Assembly: GCF_036867195.1 (NCBI RefSeq)
Contig: NZ_JBAJII010000001.1
Coordinates: 868,001 to 932,000, forward strand
Origin: Arthrobacter sp. Soc17.1.1.1
GTDB taxonomy: Bacteria; Actinomycetota; Actinomycetes; Actinomycetales; Micrococcaceae
DNA: 64,000 nucleotides
Direction: 5' to 3'
Part shown: positions 56,297 to 64,000 of the stretch, piece after piece
How positions within the stretch are numbered: the first letter of the stretch is position 1
Layout of the letters: each line of letters starts with the position of its first letter
Notes under the pieces: model-generated
Told to the model about the DNA's origin: nothing
Database searches by the model: none
Seen by the model: only the letters and a program-made list of their open reading frames with translations
Translations under genes and position numbers: made by a program

Positions 56297-57376
56297 TCAG
56301 GCGGCGTCGTTCTCGTACCGCAGACCGATCTGCGCCCGCACGCCGTCGAGCAGGCGCATGGTCCTCACGGTGTCGCCGACCGGCATCGTCGGGCTCTCGG
56401 TGAGGCCTTCCTGGATGCAGCGCGTCACCTCGCGGAGCTCGTAGGTGTACCCCGCGCCCACCTGCTCGAACTCCTCCACCCGCGCCTCGCCCGGACCGGC
56501 CTGGATGGTCAGTTCCTTCGGGTTGTGGAGGTGCCCGCCGCCGGTCTTCAGCCAGCCCTTCGATCCGCAGACCGTCGCCTGTCCCGGGCACGAGGCGATG
56601 AACGACGACGACAGCTGGGCGTAGGCCCCGCTCGCGTAGCCGAGGGTCACGGCTGCCTGCAGGTCGACGCCGTCGTCGTTCAGGGTGCCGACCGCGGACA
56701 CCGAGTCGGGGAAGCCGAGTGACCCCAGTGCCCACGTGAGCGGGTAGACCGTCAGGTCCATCAGGGCTCCGCCGCCAGCCTTCGGGTCCCACAGGCGGCT
56801 GCTCGGATCATCGGGTGCGGCGAAGCCGAGATCCGCCTGCACCCAGCGGATGTCGCCGAGCTCCCCGGAGTGGATGATCTCCCACGCGCGGTTGACGCTG
56901 GGGAGGAACCGCGTCCAGACGGCCTCCATGAGGAACAGTCCGCGGTCGGCCGCGATCGCAGCAAGCTCCTCGGCCTCGGTGGCGTTGATGGTGAACGGCT
57001 TCTCGCACAGGACGTGCTTCCCGCCCGTCAGGGCCGCCCTGGCGACCTCGTAGTGCTGGCCGTGCGGGGTGGTGATGTAGACGACGTCGACCTCGGGGTC
57101 GTCCACGAGGCGCTGGTAGCCCGCTGTGCCGCCCTCGTTCCCGTAACTCGTGGCGAAGCCGAACCGCTCGGCGAACGCGGCTGCGCTGTCCGCGCTGCGC
57201 GAGCTCACCGCGTGGAGCACCGCGTCCTCGAGCAGGGCGATGTCCTGGGTGACCTTGGCGGCGATGCCGCCCGTGGCGATCACACCCCACTTCAGGGGGC
57301 GGCCGGTGGCGACGACGGGACTGGGAGCCCCCGCTTCCGCGCAGGGGGGAACGATCATGCGGTTCTGTGGAGTCAT
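56297..57376 (-). CDS. Gfo/Idh/MocA family oxidoreductase
   Basis: A 359-residue NAD(P)-dependent sugar dehydrogenase-type protein. Rossmann start LKWGVIATGGIAAKVTQDIA, then VDVVYITTPHGQHYEVA and the catalytic-lysine motif CEKPF (HVLCEKPFTIN); substrate domain with MEAVWTRFLPSV and GGGALMDLTVYPLTWAL, as in dihydrodiol/1,5-anhydrofructose-type members. ATG 57376 has AAGGAT about 8 bases upstream; start codons further upstream lack one. It lies downstream of the sugar importer but beyond its terminator. Confidence 0.9.
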   Translation of the reverse strand: MTPQNRMIVPPCAEAGAPSPVVATGRPLKWGVIATGGIAAKVTQDIALLEDAVLHAVSSRSADSAAAFAERFGFATSYGNEGGTAGYQRLVDDPEVDVVYITTPHGQHYEVARAALTGGKHVLCEKPFTINATEAEELAAIAADRGLFLMEAVWTRFLPSVNRAWEIIHSGELGDIRWVQADLGFAAPDDPSSRLWDPKAGGGALMDLTVYPLTWALGSLGFPDSVSAVGTLNDDGVDLQAAVTLGYASGAYAQLSSSFIASCPGQATVCGSKGWLKTGGGHLHNPKELTIQAGPGEARVEEFEQVGAGYTYELREVTRCIQEGLTESPTMPVGDTVRTMRLLDGVRAQIGLRYENDAA

Positions 57377-57449
57377 GGACCCATCCTTGCCGGACGCGGG
57401 GCCTGCGTCCAGCACACCACCCGGTCCCGCCCGCTCATCCGCAGACGAC

Positions 57450-57482
57450 GAAGCGCCCCGGCCGGGAGGGCCGGGGCGCTTC
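57450..57482 (-). terminator. Terminator of the mmsA-mmsB-chvE operon
   Basis: A perfect 14-bp stem (57450-57463 with 57469-57482) with a 5-base loop, 34 bases after the chvE stop. Confidence 0.75.
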
Positions 57483-57515
57483 GGGTCGAACTGGCCCGGG
57501 AAGTCCGGGCGGTCC

Positions 57516-58613
57516 TTACTTGGTGAGCGCGGACAGCGTGGGGTCGTTGGCGTACGCCTCGGCGGCGTTCTCCTTCGTCACGATCTGCGGCTCGAGGAGG
57601 TAGGCGGGAACGGTCTTCACGCCGTTGTCGTACGAGTCGGGATCGTTGACCTCGGGCTCGTCGCCGGCCTGCAGGTTACCGACCATCTCGATGGAGTGCT
57701 CCACGAGGGCGCGGGTGTCCTTGTTGATGGTGGAGTACTGCTTGCCCTCCATGATGGACTTCACGGACTCGACCTCGGAGTCCTGACCGGTGACGACGGG
57801 CAGCGGCTTGCCTGCACCCTCGACGGACGTCAGGACGGCGCGGGCGAGCGTGTCGTTGGGGGAGAGGACGCCGTCGAGCTCGGTGGAACCGTAGCTGCCG
57901 GAGAGCAGGGAATCCGCACGCTTCTGCGCGTTCTCCGCCTTCCACCCCTGGGTCACGGCCTGCTCGAAGGTAGTCTGCCCGGAGACGACCACGAGGTTGC
58001 CGTTGTCGATCTCGGGCTGCAGGATGCTCATGGCCCCGTCGAAGAACACCTTCGCGTTGGCGTCGTCGGGCGAACCGGCGAACAGCTCGATGTTGTACGG
58101 GCCCTCGGGCTTCTTGGCCTTCATGCCGTCGAGCAGGGCCTGGCCCTGCAGCTCGCCGACCTTGAAGTTGTCGTACGCCACGTAGTAGTCGACGTCCTCG
58201 GTGTTGAGGAGCAGACGGTCGTAGGCGATGACGGTGATGCCGGCTTCCTTCGCCTGCGCGAGCTGCGTGCCGAGCTGGGCGCCGTCGATGGCACCGACGA
58301 TCAGGACCTTCACACCGTTGGTGATCATGGAGCTGATCTGGTTCTGCTGCTCGGAGACGCCACCGTTGGCGAACTGCACGTTCGGCTCGTACCCGGCCTC
58401 GGTGAGGCCGTCGTTGAAGAGCGTCTCGGCGAGAACCCAGTTCTCCGACGTCTTCTGCGGCAGGGCTACGCCGATCGCGGACCCGGTCTCGAAACCGGAG
58501 GCGGCAGCTTCGCCGCCCTCCGTCGCGGTACCCGTGTCTTCGCGGCCGCACCCGGTCAGCGTCAATGCTGATACTGCAGCGATGGCTGCGAGGGATTTTG
58601 CGAACTTACGCAT
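57516..58613 (-). CDS. chvE: Sugar-binding lipoprotein of ABC importer (ChvE type)
   Basis: A 365-residue periplasmic-binding-protein-1-like lipoprotein. Lipobox LTGC with Cys22, a Gly/Glu linker, then the sugar-binding fold: IGVALPQKTSENWVLAETLF, NGVKVLIVGAIDGAQLGTQL, VIAYDRLLLNTEDVDYYVAY, VLSPNDTLARAVLTSVEGAG. The strong match to ChvE/multiple-monosaccharide proteins suggests aldoses such as xylose, galactose or glucose. The gene comes last in its operon, 78 bases after mmsB, with a purine-rich ribosome site (AGAAAGAGA). Confidence 0.92.
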   Translation of the reverse strand: MRKFAKSLAAIAAVSALTLTGCGREDTGTATEGGEAAASGFETGSAIGVALPQKTSENWVLAETLFNDGLTEAGYEPNVQFANGGVSEQQNQISSMITNGVKVLIVGAIDGAQLGTQLAQAKEAGITVIAYDRLLLNTEDVDYYVAYDNFKVGELQGQALLDGMKAKKPEGPYNIELFAGSPDDANAKVFFDGAMSILQPEIDNGNLVVVSGQTTFEQAVTQGWKAENAQKRADSLLSGSYGSTELDGVLSPNDTLARAVLTSVEGAGKPLPVVTGQDSEVESVKSIMEGKQYSTINKDTRALVEHSIEMVGNLQAGDEPEVNDPDSYDNGVKTVPAYLLEPQIVTKENAAEAYANDPTLSALTK

Positions 58614-58691
58614 TCCATTCTCTTTCTGTCGCTCTTGCTCTTGCTCTGATGGACGGATGGAGCTTGCCTGGGGCCGGCGTGAGCCGCGTCC

Positions 58692-59993
58692 CTAGGCGTC
58701 GTGGGAGATTACTTCCTTCGTCCCGATGGCCTGCTCCGTCGGAGCGGCCTCGCGAACGGGGGCGTCGGGCTTCCTGCCGCCGCCACCCCCGCCGAAGTTC
58801 CTGGTGAGCAGGCCGATGATGGACGGCTTGCCCTGGCTCTTGTTGTAGACGTCGAAGGCGACGGCGACGAGCAGGACGAGGCCCTTGATGATCTGGGTCA
58901 GGTCCGCGCCGATGCCGAGCAGCTGGAGTCCGTTGTTGAGCACTGCCATGACGAGGCCGCCGATGATGGACCCGACGACGGTACCGACACCGCCGCTGAC
59001 CGCCGCGCCGCCGATGAAGACGGCGGCGATCGCGTCGAGTTCCCAGCCGACGCCGTCGGATGGACCGGAGGCGGTGGAGCGACCGACGAAGATCATGCCG
59101 GCGAGGGCGGCGAGGACCGACATGTTCATCATGACCATGAAGTTCACGCGCTTGCTCTGGACGCCGGAGAGTTCCGCCGCGTGGCGGTTACCGCCGACGG
59201 CGTACACGTGCCGGCCGAGGATCGTCTTGTTGGAGACGAAGGCGTAGATGATGACGAGGACGCCGAGGATCAGGCCCGGGACCGGGAACGAGGTGCCGGG
59301 GCGGCCGGTCGCGAACAGGTAGGTCGCGTAGAGGATGACCGCGCAGAGCAGGCCCACCTTGACCACGGGCACCCAGGTCGGGGGGATCTCGGCGCCGATC
59401 TTCTCGAGCTTGCGACGGCTGCGGATCTCGCGGTAGATGACGAAGGCCACCAGGGCGAGTCCCAGCAGGACGGTCAGGTTGTTGTACCCGGTGGTGGGGC
59501 CCACCTCGGGGAGGTAGCCCGCGCCGAGGTAGCGGAAGCCTTCGGGCACGGGGACCGTGTTCGAGTCGCCGACCGCCTGGTTGGCGCCGCGGAACAGGAG
59601 CATGCCGGCCAGCGTGACGATGAACGCCGGTATGCCGACGTACGCCACCCAGAACCCCTGCCACAGTCCGATGACGGCGCCGAGGACCAGGCCGAGGAGG
59701 ACACCCATGTACCAGGGGATGCCCCAGTCGCGCATGGCGATCGCGACGACGATGCCGACGAATGCTGCGATGGAGCCGACCGAGAGGTCGATGTGGCCCG
59801 CGATGATCACGAGCACCATCCCGATCGCGAGGATCAGGATGTAGGAGTTGCCGTTGAACAGGTTCATCATGTTGCCGGGCGTGAGGGTCTTCCCACCGGT
59901 CTGCCACTGAAAGAACACGACGAGTGCGACCAGGGCGAAGATCATCCCGAACTGGCGGGTGTTCCCGCCGAGGATTTGTTTGAGTGCTTTCAT
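58692..59993 (-). CDS. mmsB: Multiple-monosaccharide ABC permease
   Basis: A 433-residue permease with about ten to eleven helices. Typical segments: LVIIAGHIDLSVGSIAAFVG, GIPAFIVTLAGMLLFRGANQ, VYAVGGNRHAAELSGV with the EAA-like loop, and FIGGAAVSGGVGTVVGSIIGG. A Gly-rich cytoplasmic tail (residues 400-433) is extra. Works with MmsA and ChvE. 22 bases after the mmsA stop. Confidence 0.93.
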   Translation of the reverse strand: MKALKQILGGNTRQFGMIFALVALVVFFQWQTGGKTLTPGNMMNLFNGNSYILILAIGMVLVIIAGHIDLSVGSIAAFVGIVVAIAMRDWGIPWYMGVLLGLVLGAVIGLWQGFWVAYVGIPAFIVTLAGMLLFRGANQAVGDSNTVPVPEGFRYLGAGYLPEVGPTTGYNNLTVLLGLALVAFVIYREIRSRRKLEKIGAEIPPTWVPVVKVGLLCAVILYATYLFATGRPGTSFPVPGLILGVLVIIYAFVSNKTILGRHVYAVGGNRHAAELSGVQSKRVNFMVMMNMSVLAALAGMIFVGRSTASGPSDGVGWELDAIAAVFIGGAAVSGGVGTVVGSIIGGLVMAVLNNGLQLLGIGADLTQIIKGLVLLVAVAFDVYNKSQGKPSIIGLLTRNFGGGGGGRKPDAPVREAAPTEQAIGTKEVISHDA

Positions 59994-60015
59994 GGTGTCT
60001 TTCCTAGGGCTACGG

Positions 60016-61554
60016 TCAGGCAGTTTTCCTGCTGGCGGTCATGAGTTTCATCAGCGATTCCTGATTCGCCTCGGTGCGGGTCAGTTCTCCGGTGATGGCA
60101 CCTTCGAAGATCGTGTAGATCCGGTCGGAGAGGCCGAGCAGTTCAGGCAGTTCCGAGGAGATGACGATAACGCCCTTCCCCTGATCCGCAAGCCTCTGGA
60201 TGATGCCGTAGATCTCGTACTTGGCGCCCACGTCGATCCCGCGGGTCGGCTCGTCGAGGATGAGCAGCTCGGGATCGGTGAACATCCACTTGGAGAGCAC
60301 CACCTTCTGCTGGTTGCCGCCGGAGAGCGTGGCGACGCCGTCGTTGACGCTCGGCGCCTTGGTCCGCAGCGACTTCCGGTACTCCTCGGCGACCCGGAAC
60401 TCCTCGTCCTTGTCCACCACGAGGCCGCGCGTGATCTTCTTCAGGTCGGCGGACACCGTGGTGGCCTTGATGTCGTCGAGGAGGTTGAGCCCGAGCGACT
60501 TCCGGTCCTCCGTCACGTAGGCGAGGCCGGCGTCGATGGCCTGGGGCACCGAGCGCAGCGTGACCTCCTTGCCGTTGATGAGGATCTGACCGGACTTGAA
60601 GTTGCCGTACGAGCGCCCGAAGACGGAGCGGGCGAGCTCCGTGCGGCCCGCACCCATCAGGCCGGCGAAGCCGACGATCTCGCCGCGGCGGACCTTGAAG
60701 CTGGAGTTCTTGCAGACCAGGCGGTCGGGGACCGTGGGGTGCCCGACCGTCCAGTTTCGGACCTCGAAGAAGGTCTCGCCGATGGACGGCGTGTGGTCGG
60801 GGAAGCGCGACTCGAGGGAGCGTCCCACCATGCCGCGGATGATGCGGTCCTCGTCCACGCCGTCGTTCTTGACGTGCAGCGTCTCGATGGACCGGCCGTC
60901 GCGGATGATGGTGATGGAATCGGCGATCTGCTCGATCTCGTTGAGCTTGTGGGAGATCATGATGCACGAGATGCCCTTGCTGCGCAGGCCCGCCATCAGG
61001 TCGAGGAGGTGCTGCGAGTCGGACTCGTTGAGCGCCGCGGTCGGCTCGTCGAGGATGAGGAGCTTCACGGACTTGTTGAGCGCCTTCGCGATCTCGACCA
61101 GCTGCTGCTTGCCGACGCCGATGTCCTTGATCTTCGTCGTCGGGTCCTCGGTGAGGCCCACGCGGGCCATGAGATCGAGGGTGGTCCGGTTGACGTAGTC
61201 CCAGTCGATGACGCCGAACCGGGTGGGCTCGTTGCCGAGGAAGATGTTCTCGGCGATCGAGAGCTCGGGGATGAGTGCGAGTTCCTGGTGGATGATCACG
61301 ATCCCCGCGGCCTCGCTGGCACGGATGTCCCTGAACTCGACGACCTCGCCCTGGAACACGATGTCGCCGGAGTAGTCGCCGTAGGGGTAGAGGCCCGAGA
61401 GGACCTTCATCAGGGTGGACTTGCCGGCCCCGTTCTCGCCGCAGATGGCGTGGATCTCGCCGGCCTGAACCTGGAGGGATACGTCGGAGAGGGCTTTGAC
61501 TCCCGGGAATTCCTTGGTGATGGAGCGCATCTCAAGGATGGTGTGGTTGTTCAT
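60016..61554 (-). CDS. mmsA: Multiple-monosaccharide ABC ATPase
   Basis: A 512-residue protein with two ATPase domains, as in sugar importers of the RbsA/MglA type. First domain: Walker A GENGAGKS, signature-like [15 protein letters not shown], Walker B LLILDEP. Second domain: the P-loop is degenerate ([10 protein letters not shown]), while [13 protein letters not shown] and LLILDEP are intact, normal for this family. ATG 61554 has GGGAGG 5 bases upstream. First gene of the operon; the ROK gene is upstream on the same strand. Confidence 0.94.
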   Translation of the reverse strand: MNNHTILEMRSITKEFPGVKALSDVSLQVQAGEIHAICGENGAGKSTLMKVLSGLYPYGDYSGDIVFQGEVVEFRDIRASEAAGIVIIHQELALIPELSIAENIFLGNEPTRFGVIDWDYVNRTTLDLMARVGLTEDPTTKIKDIGVGKQQLVEIAKALNKSVKLLILDEPTAALNESDSQHLLDLMAGLRSKGISCIMISHKLNEIEQIADSITIIRDGRSIETLHVKNDGVDEDRIIRGMVGRSLESRFPDHTPSIGETFFEVRNWTVGHPTVPDRLVCKNSSFKVRRGEIVGFAGLMGAGRTELARSVFGRSYGNFKSGQILINGKEVTLRSVPQAIDAGLAYVTEDRKSLGLNLLDDIKATTVSADLKKITRGLVVDKDEEFRVAEEYRKSLRTKAPSVNDGVATLSGGNQQKVVLSKWMFTDPELLILDEPTRGIDVGAKYEIYGIIQRLADQGKGVIVISSELPELLGLSDRIYTIFEGAITGELTRTEANQESLMKLMTASRKTA

Positions 61555-61611
61555 GGAGCCTCCCGCAGTGACGGCGTTGTCTTGGTGCAGGCCCAACCTC
61601 GGCCCGAAAGA

Positions 61612-61649
61612 ATTGAACACGCTGATCGGCATTGTCGTCAAGTGTTGAA
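61612..61649 (-). promoter_or_regulatory. mmsA promoter/operator candidate
   Basis: On the minus strand a -35-like TTGACG (61642-61637) precedes a weak -10-like TTCAAT (61617-61612, 19-base gap). The -35 is overlapped by TCAAGTGTTGA (61639-61649), a 4-3-4 palindrome, and TTGAAC occurs twice. ROK binding is a guess from position. Confidence 0.3.
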
Positions 61650-61680
61650 CGCAAACCTACAGCAAAGCGAGACGGGAACG

Positions 61681-62904
61681 TTACGCAGTGATCGCGAAGG
61701 CCGGGGAGAGGCTCGGCTGGGCGAGGACGACGGCGGCACCGCCGAGGGCCTCTGCGCGGTCGCCGAGGGAGGACATGCACACGCTCGTGGTCTCACCGAT
61801 GATGGGGACCGCGTGGCGGGCCAGCCCGCGCCGGACGGGTTCCAGGAGGATGTCGCCGAGGCTGGTCAGCGGTCCGCCGATGACGATGGTCTCCGGGTTG
61901 ATCATGTTGGCCACGTGGGCCAGGGCGCGTCCGATGGCCGCGCCGGCGTCCTCGATGACGCGCAGGGCCGCGGTGTCGCCGGCCAGGGCCCAGTCGACGA
62001 TGCGCTGCGTGTCGACGGGCTCGGTGCTGCCACGGCCGAGGAGCTCGATCATCGTCGAGGTGGAGGCGACGGTCTCGAGGCAGCCGCGGTTGCCGCACCG
62101 GCAGATCACGCCCTGCTCGTTGATGGTGGTGTGGCCGACCTCGCCGGTGACCCCGACGTTGCCGTAGTAGAGCGACCCGTTGAGGACGAGGCCGGAGCCG
62201 ATGCCGGAGGCCACCTTGATGAACAGCAGGTTGTCCACCGCACTGTGCGGGCCCCACGTGACCTGCGCGAGCGCGCCCAGGTTGGCGTCGTTGTCGATGA
62301 ACACGGGGACGCGGAGGCGTTCGCCGAACGTCTCGTGGATGTTGATGCCCACCCACTCGGGCAGGATGGCGCCCTGCACCACCGTGCCGGTGCGCCGGTC
62401 GATGGGCCCCGGGATGCCGATGCCGGCGCCGAGCAGGGCCCTGCGGTCGATCCCGCCCTCGGTGAGCAGGGTGTCCAGGAGGTCCGAGGCCGCCCGGAGT
62501 CCCTCGACGGCGCTGTGCCGCGGCGGCAGGCTGACGGCGGCCTCCTGCAGCACCCGGTAGTTGGGGCTGGCGAGGACCACGCGGACGTGGCGGCGGCCGA
62601 TGTCGATGCCCGCGGCGACCTGGCCCTTGTCGTTGAGGATCACGGAGAGCGCCCGGCGCCCCGAACTGGTGGTCGGCGCCGTGCTGACGATCCCGCCGGC
62701 CGCCATGACCTTCACGATGTTGGAGACCGTGGCCGTCGACAGTCCGGTCTGCCGGGAGAGCTCCGCCTGCGTCTGCGGCCCGTTGCTCATCAGGGCTGCG
62801 ATGACGCGGCGCTGATTCTGCTCGCGCAGGGCGGATTGGGAGCCCGGCTTCGGAAGCGCGGCGCTCAGGGGTGTCCTCGCCGTCGAGGGGGATTCTGCGG
62901 GCAT
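61681..62904 (-). CDS. ROK family transcriptional regulator
   Basis: A 407-residue ROK protein with an N-terminal winged helix (residues 20-80: LREQNQRRVIAALMSNG, QTQAELSRQTGLSTATVSNI) and a sugar-kinase-like domain. The first phosphate loop reads DIGRRHVRVV, a poor match to the kinase DxGxT, while the ROK zinc motif CRCGNRGCLE and FIDNDANLGALAQ are intact. It is therefore a sensor/repressor rather than a kinase. Located 126 bases upstream of mmsA, it probably controls that operon. ATG 62904; a GTG two codons earlier is possible. Confidence 0.9.
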   Translation of the reverse strand: MPAESPSTARTPLSAALPKPGSQSALREQNQRRVIAALMSNGPQTQAELSRQTGLSTATVSNIVKVMAAGGIVSTAPTTSSGRRALSVILNDKGQVAAGIDIGRRHVRVVLASPNYRVLQEAAVSLPPRHSAVEGLRAASDLLDTLLTEGGIDRRALLGAGIGIPGPIDRRTGTVVQGAILPEWVGINIHETFGERLRVPVFIDNDANLGALAQVTWGPHSAVDNLLFIKVASGIGSGLVLNGSLYYGNVGVTGEVGHTTINEQGVICRCGNRGCLETVASTSTMIELLGRGSTEPVDTQRIVDWALAGDTAALRVIEDAGAAIGRALAHVANMINPETIVIGGPLTSLGDILLEPVRRGLARHAVPIIGETTSVCMSSLGDRAEALGGAAVVLAQPSLSPAFAITA

Positions 62905-62911
62905 GCTCACA

Positions 62912-62940
62912 AGGGTGCCGCAGGCGGAGTTTGTAGTCAA
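62912..62940 (-). promoter_or_regulatory. ROK gene promoter
   Basis: On the minus strand TTGACT (62940-62935) and CACCCT (62917-62912) are 17 bases apart, with CACCCT 7 bases before ATG 62904, so the ROK mRNA is likely leaderless. The -35 box overlaps the stop codon of the preceding gene. Confidence 0.45.
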
Positions 62941-63458
62941 GAAGTTAACGCTTGGCGGTGCTCGTGCGCCAGGGCGTCGTACCGGTCCGCGTTGGCGCGG
63001 ATCCCCTGGACCTCGTCGTCGGTCAGTTCGCGGCGGATCTTGGCCGGGACGCCGGCGACGAGCGAGCGCGGCGGCACCACGGTGCCCTCGAGCACGACGG
63101 CGCCCGCGGCGATCAGCGATCCCGTGCCGATGACCGCCCCGTTCAGGACGGTGGCGCCCATGCCGATGAGGCAGTCGTCCTCGATGGTGCACCCGTGCAC
63201 CACGGCGCCGTGGCCCACGCTGACCCGGTCGCCGATGACCGCGGGGAAGCCGGGATCGGCGTGCACCACGACGTTGTCCTGCAGGTTCGTCCCGTCCCCG
63301 ATGCGGATGGACGCGGTGTCCGCACGGACGGTGACGCCGTAGAAGACGCTCGCGGAGGCGCCGAGGACGACCCCGCCGATCAGGGACGCGGTGGGCGCGA
63401 TGAACGTGGCGGCCCCGGTGTCGGGGGTCTTCCCGCGGAACGCGATGAGGTGGGTCAT
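62937..63458 (-). CDS. Gamma-carbonic-anhydrase-like protein
   Basis: A 173-residue left-handed beta-helix protein of the gamma-CA/YrdA/PaaY group. Hexapeptide repeats: FIAPTASLIGGVVLGASASV, IRIGDGTNLQDNVVVHADPG, VSVGHGAVVHGCTIEDDCLI, IGMGATVLNGAVIGTGSLI. Three metal-ligand His are seen in VVVHADPG, VGHGAVVH. It may be a trimeric zinc/iron enzyme with carbonic anhydrase or thioesterase-like activity. ATG 63458 lies 6 bases after TAGGCT. Confidence 0.9.
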   Translation of the reverse strand: MTHLIAFRGKTPDTGAATFIAPTASLIGGVVLGASASVFYGVTVRADTASIRIGDGTNLQDNVVVHADPGFPAVIGDRVSVGHGAVVHGCTIEDDCLIGMGATVLNGAVIGTGSLIAAGAVVLEGTVVPPRSLVAGVPAKIRRELTDDEVQGIRANADRYDALAHEHRQALTS

Positions 63459-63464
63459 GGCGCC

Positions 63465-63470
63465 AGCCTA
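63465..63470 (-). promoter_or_regulatory. -10 TAGGCT of a leaderless start (gamma-CA gene)
   Basis: TAGGCT, 6 bases (GGCGCC), ATG 63458 on the minus strand; the purU stop is 10 bases further up. Confidence 0.5.
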
Positions 63471-63480
63471 GGGCAGGGCG

Positions 63481-64000
63481 TCAGTTGAAGACGATCGTGC
63501 GGCGCCCGTCGAGCAGGACCCGCCGTTCGGCGTGCCACTGCACCGCCTGCACCAGGGCGCGTCCCTCGAGCTCGCGCCCGATCGAGGCCAGCTGCTCGGC
63601 CGTCCGCGCGTGGTCCACGCGGATGACCTCCTGCTCGATGATCGGGCCCTCATCCAAGGCTGCCGTGACGTAGTGCGCGGTCGCGCCGATCAGCTTCACG
63701 CCGCGCGCGTGGGCCTGATGGTAGGGGCGTGCGCCCTTGAAGGACGGGAGGAACGAGTGGTGGATGTTGATCGCGCGGCCGCGGAGGTCCTCGCAGAGCC
63801 CGTCGCTGAGGATCTGCATGTAGCGGGCGAGGACCACGAGTTCGATGTCGTGCCGGTCGATGAGGGCGCGCAGTGCGTCCTCGGCGTCCTGCTTGGTCCC
63901 GGGTGTCACGGGGATGTGGTGGAACTCGACGCCGTAGAACGCCGCGAGGCCCTCGAGGTCCCGATGGTTGGACACGATCACGGGGATGTCGATGGCGAGC
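63481..64000 (-). CDS. purU: Formyltetrahydrofolate deformylase, 5' part outside window
   Basis: The C-terminal 173 residues; the start lies beyond the window edge. The enzyme frees formate from 10-formyl-THF. The hydrolase domain related to PurN is visible: IPVIVSNHRDLEGLAAFYG, VVLARYMQILSDGLCEDL, the catalytic block INIHHSFLPSFKGARPYHQA and IGATAHYVTAALDEGPIIEQ with the His and Asp. The N-terminal ACT domain that sets PurU apart from PurN is not in view, but these motifs are PurU-type. Confidence 0.93.
   Translation of the reverse strand, partial: LAIDIPVIVSNHRDLEGLAAFYGVEFHHIPVTPGTKQDAEDALRALIDRHDIELVVLARYMQILSDGLCEDLRGRAINIHHSFLPSFKGARPYHQAHARGVKLIGATAHYVTAALDEGPIIEQEVIRVDHARTAEQLASIGRELEGRALVQAVQWHAERRVLLDGRRTIVFN

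Noticed and set aside
59959..63342. An open frame of 1127 codons on the plus strand
   Set aside because: It is the GC-driven antisense shadow of mmsB, mmsA, the ROK gene and the gamma-CA gene, all of which show clear family motifs on the other strand.

Overview
The window is a very GC-rich, gene-dense stretch of actinobacterial chromosome. A monomeric NADP-dependent isocitrate dehydrogenase, the DUF6350 / purN / corA / purH / icd order, several actinobacteria-specific families (ANTAR, Stealth, MSMEG_6728, DUF6350, chaplin) and many start codons that sit 5-7 bases after a TAnnnT hexamer (leaderless genes) point to the Micrococcales, most likely an Arthrobacter-like member of the Micrococcaceae. 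That placement is inferred from gene content, not from a search. No rRNA, tRNA, insertion sequence, phage gene or CRISPR array was seen. No gap between genes exceeds about 200 bases; the longest are 1556-1757, 12035-12221, 48165-48329, 17416-17561 and 52263-52402.

Left part (1-24830): the end of an LLM-type flavin oxidoreductase; three GAF-ANTAR antitermination-type regulators in a row; small unknown, DUF429 and hemerythrin proteins; a 51-residue zinc-ribbon protein; a lipoprotein and an SDR; a carbohydrate ABC importer (binding protein plus two permeases, no ATPase) with an aldo/keto reductase; a butyrolactone-receptor-like TetR regulator divergent from an AI-2E family membrane protein and a D-2-hydroxyacid dehydrogenase; a GT87-like membrane protein; and a ybaST-like group of an APC permease, a small membrane protein and a glutaminase fused to STAS and cyclic-nucleotide-binding domains.

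Middle (24831-46777): an oligopeptide-type ABC operon that also carries a gamma-glutamyltransferase-like hydrolase, a fused double ATPase and a GntR regulator; a phospholipase-D/cardiolipin synthase; MBL, SRAP and metallophosphoesterase enzymes; a possible surface-glycan pair (a Stealth phosphotransferase that seems to start at an ATT codon, and a GT4 glycosyltransferase); a potassium channel; a TauE/SafE exporter; DUF6350; purN and corA.

Right part (46778-64000): an MFS transporter divergent from purH, then icd ending in a strong terminator. Next come two secreted proteins. The second is an 878-residue protein with eleven chaplin-like domains and a C-terminal LAxTG-type sortase signal, the most unusual object in the window. 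The rest is a Gfo/Idh dehydrogenase, an mmsA-mmsB-chvE sugar importer with a ROK regulator upstream, a gamma-carbonic-anhydrase-like protein and the 3' part of purU.

Motif positions and domain calls come from reading the translated sequence; no database or folding program was run.
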